A stretch of DNA of 64,000 bases from Dioscorea cayenensis subsp. rotundata (taxonomy: Eukaryota; Streptophyta; Magnoliopsida; Dioscoreales; Dioscoreaceae), in contig NC_052488.1 in NCBI RefSeq assembly GCF_009730915.1, positions 23,907,868 to 23,971,867 on the forward strand. Reading direction: 5' to 3'. The position numbers and the translations under genes are program-made. Positions within the stretch are counted from its first letter, which is position 1. Each line of letters begins with the position of its first letter. Positions 61,601 through 64,000 of this stretch are shown here, piece after piece. The notes under the pieces were generated by a model, which was not told the DNA's origin, did no database searches, and saw nothing but the letters and a program-made list of their open reading frames with translations.

Positions 61601-61889
61601 AAAAAGGTTTTTTTTTTTGGTAGAATGGAAGAGTTCGGAATCAAAATCCTGAAGCTTGAACGCACTTACAGGGAAGGCCCAATTCTAGCGAAAAACGGAA
61701 TTATGGTAGGAGAGTGGGAGATCGGCGGCTGGAGCTCGAACACGGCGGTTCCATCTCTCAGCTGCTGCAGAAGAACATCTGTGAAGAAGAAGAAAAGGAC
61801 GATGTGAGAGAGAGAGAGCGAGAGAGAGAGAAGAACGAGCTCCAGAGTGTGAGGGTTTCACCGTTTGAAGGTGCTCTGCTTTTCGACAT
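58645..61889 (-). CDS. OTU-domain cysteine protease (deubiquitinase)
   Basis: Seven exons: 61889-61670, 61509-61422, 60990-60927, 60381-60275, 60175-60118, 59583-59530 and 58788-58645; about 244 aa. After a Ser-rich leader that could be a transit peptide comes DVLLQQLRDGTAVFELQPPI and GPSLGKVSPAMKKVQRYSVQ. The OTU core follows: VTGDGRCMFRAL with catalytic Asp/Cys, KGMAHNKGISLGPGQERDDA, ELRMAVKEIICES, VAITVDESLKRYCQRI, ESELLVLSKLCHQPIIVYIP and the catalytic His in LLYSGNNHYDLLV. OTU enzymes cleave ubiquitin chains. Exon 4 has one extra base in an A run (60308-60311), and exon 1 lacks one base relative to the chosen ATG, so the start is uncertain. Exon 5 reads PDFFGGGESE where PDFWGGESE is usual, inside T and G runs that may also be misread. 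Confidence 0.83.
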
Positions 61890-62409
61890 TGATGAAACCT
61901 CTCGTCACTAGTTCCCCAAGACGCCTTCTGCTATCTTTGGATTCTATACCGTCCCAAGGGTTAAATCTGAACCGTTCATGATGCTGATTCTCTTCTCATC
62001 GTAGCCATTCATCATGTCGTCTTCAATTATTACTTCATTTGAATGACGAATGAATATCCTTAATATTTATTTATTTATTTATTTTGTCTGTTTAATCAGA
62101 AAATAAAGAAATCCTATTGCTCTGGCTGTTAAGTCTGTAACCATAAGTAGAATCAATGGCATAAAGCCACCTCAAAATCTTTCTCATTTAATAATCGGAA
62201 TGATGATGATAAACTAAAAGAAATTGTTTCATATATCATATTGTTTTACAAATGGCCCGAAACCAAAAAACCAAACATAAGATATAACAAGGTTCGAGTA
62301 TAAGAATAAGAATAATATTAATTAAGCCACGCCACTAATAGAATAGGCTGATATATATATATATATATATTTATTTATTTTCTCTTCGCTTGGCAGTTGG
62401 CAATCATGC
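61890..62409. other. OTU gene promoter and HAD-gene 3' UTR
   Basis: AT-rich, with a (TATT)n patch near 62068-62085 and (TA)n at 62350-62371. No coding content. Confidence 0.5.
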
Positions 62410-63862
62410 TCACAGATTATGATGTTGTTCCGTCCTGTGATGAATTGGATGAGCAAGCTTGAAATTACGCTGTCCCAAACAGGGCCCAGTCAGGGCATCC
62501 ATCTGGCTGCTAATGACACTGATAATGTGGACACCTTGGTTATGCAAACTCACTCTTCTCTCAGAAATAAACTTCCAGTTCTCCATTGCAACTTCATCAT
62601 CAGACCTGTTCAATAGTTTCTCAAGTTATCAGCAGAAAACCAGGACCTTTCCAGATTTAGAAAAATATATATATATATATATACACAATTCATGAACAAA
62701 CAAAGTAGAATACAACCAACTTTTAAAATCTCAACAATTCACCAAATATCAGATTTCAGAAAAAATGACAATAGTTTATACCTCATTATTAGTGAAGAGT
62801 GTCCTCCAAAACCCACAGAGCTCAGGCTGGCTATGGTGGCATTATAATGCTTCATATGTCTTCTTGTAAATGGAATCAAAATCCATCCATGGGTTTGGAG
62901 TTTCAAGTGCAATTCAAGAACCAGTGATCGAGCTTGATTTTCCATGTCGTCAACCTGTTTGATCCTAAAATCAAAGTTCAAGTATGAGTGCATCAGTCAC
63001 ACATAAAATTAGTAGATAAACAACATAACAATTTATGGAGTGGGAGACTGAAAATAACCGATTTTGACCAGGACTACCGGTGTAGTTGATATCTGGTAAT
63101 AATACATCATCCGCATCTACTAATATTACACCAGAGCCATCACCATCTGGTTTCATGGAACTAAAGTAGTTCTCCGCAACCTGCACTGTCAGCTTCAAAT
63201 CTTGCAAGTATTGAACTTCCCCAATATACTCAAAAGCATGAGCTAAACAAGTTGGAGGAAATTCATCAGCTTCCAAGTTATTAAGTTCAGCATGGAAAGC
63301 AAAAACTCTGCAATAACCATTCTCGCCACTTGCTTTAACTTGCTCAATGACTCCACTATTTCTGCTTTGGCAGTTCTCTAACATGACTGTTAGAGCAACC
63401 AGCAGAGTAAGCAGTAGAACTCCAATGGTAACAAGTGCAGCAATAAAGACAGTAGCGGCAAATGCTGACATATAGACCCCAGATTCAACCACATAACGAC
63501 TCCCCAATTCTGCATTGGATTAAAGTCTATGTTCAATTTCAAGAAGCTCAGTCCATAGCAGTTAGTTGTACAGCAGCATAACTAATTTCAGGTGGATAAA
63601 AAAATCATGTGGAGTTTCAACTAGCCAGCAATTATACCATGTAAAAGAAAAGGTCAAGGTGACAATAATAGTGATATTCACATGAATATTCACATGAACA
63701 TTCCCATGACTGATAAAAATTGATGTCAAGCCACTACTCAATACAAGTCTCTATTCATAAAACGATAAGCAAAGCTGAACTGAATCATATACCAGAACGT
63801 CTGTCACTTAGAAGACTGTGGTTGGAGTCTGCAGGTTCCATTGGATCAGGGTATGTAGACAT
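62410..63862 (-). CDS. HAD superfamily subfamily IIIB acid phosphatase-like membrane protein
   Basis: Four exons: 63862-63793, 63509-63059, 62964-62782 and 62605-62410; 299 aa. A short cytosolic N-tail MSTYPDPMEPADSNHSLL leads into one strong membrane segment (VYMSAFAATVFIAALVTIGV followed by more hydrophobics). Then come CQSRNSGVIEQ, YCRVFAFHAELNNLEADEFP and the HAD motif I region VILVDADDVLLPD, where DxDD matches the phosphatase-type DxDxT motif only in part. Later blocks are NATIASLSSVGFGGHSSLIM and ISVISSQMDALTGPCLGQR, typical of the plant vegetative-storage-protein/acid-phosphatase relatives. Phosphatase activity is inferred from family and may be weak or absent given motif I. The gene appears complete at this window end. 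Frame intact. Confidence 0.87.
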
Positions 63863-64000
63863 TGTATTGATCAAATGATATCAGAATGAAATCCCATTCA
63901 TCAACACTCTGGAAGAAGTAAAATTATATTGTGACAGGGAAAGGCTAATTACAATTCAGCTTCTTTGCCTGTGACAACCACAACCAAAGAGAAGCGATTA
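63863..64000. other. 5' leader of the HAD-like gene, window edge
   Basis: 138 bp upstream of the start codon. It probably contains 5' UTR and possibly a leader intron continuing past the window. Too short to judge. Confidence 0.4.

Overview
This window is nuclear DNA from a flowering plant. Most genes have introns of about 75-950 bp with GT-AG ends. The intergenic DNA is AT-rich and full of TA, AAG and ATT microsatellites, and the products (plant UGT, IPC synthase, PAR1, pTAC13, WLIM2, RTNLB) are plant families. The strong GC contrast between some genes (beta-tubulin, small HSP, UGT exon 1) and the flanks suggests a monocot, perhaps a non-grass one such as a yam. That is a guess, not a result.

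Layout, left to right: a UDP-glycosyltransferase (-), a DUF3527 protein (+), inositol phosphorylceramide synthase (+, 12 exons), a MIR393 hairpin (+), a PAR1-family secreted protein (-), a LisH-domain protein (-) head to head with plastid NusG-like pTAC13 (+), a class I small heat-shock protein (+), mitoribosomal protein mS34 (-), beta-tubulin (-), an apparent non-coding snoRNA host (-) with two good box C/D snoRNAs and one decayed copy, a SOUL heme-binding protein (+), an O-fucosyltransferase/GT106 protein (-), SSUH2-like (-) head to head with ribosomal protein eL33/RPL35A (+), which has a box C/D snoRNA candidate behind it, WLIM2 (-), a reticulon (-), ataxin-3 (-), an OTU protease (-) and a HAD subfamily IIIB phosphatase-like membrane protein (-).

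The neighbours do not form one pathway, as expected for a plant chromosome arm. Local relationships that can be read are two bidirectional promoters, two adjacent cysteine deubiquitinase genes of different families (Josephin and OTU), and several translation-related loci (RPL35A, mS34, rRNA-modifying snoRNAs), of which RPL35A and the snoRNA host share telo-box promoter signals. Transposons are scarce. One short 3'-truncated retroposon with a clear 14-bp target-site duplication is visible, along with several short tandem duplications.

A caution applies to the whole window. Nine otherwise well-formed genes need about nineteen single-base length changes, almost all in homopolymers, to keep one reading frame. 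They include the housekeeping gene RPL35A. I read this mainly as residual indel error in the assembly rather than gene death, so those genes are annotated as CDS with the breaks listed.

No new multi-gene system was found. The least expected content is in the apparently empty stretches: MIR393, the snoRNA host and the snoRNA behind RPL35A.
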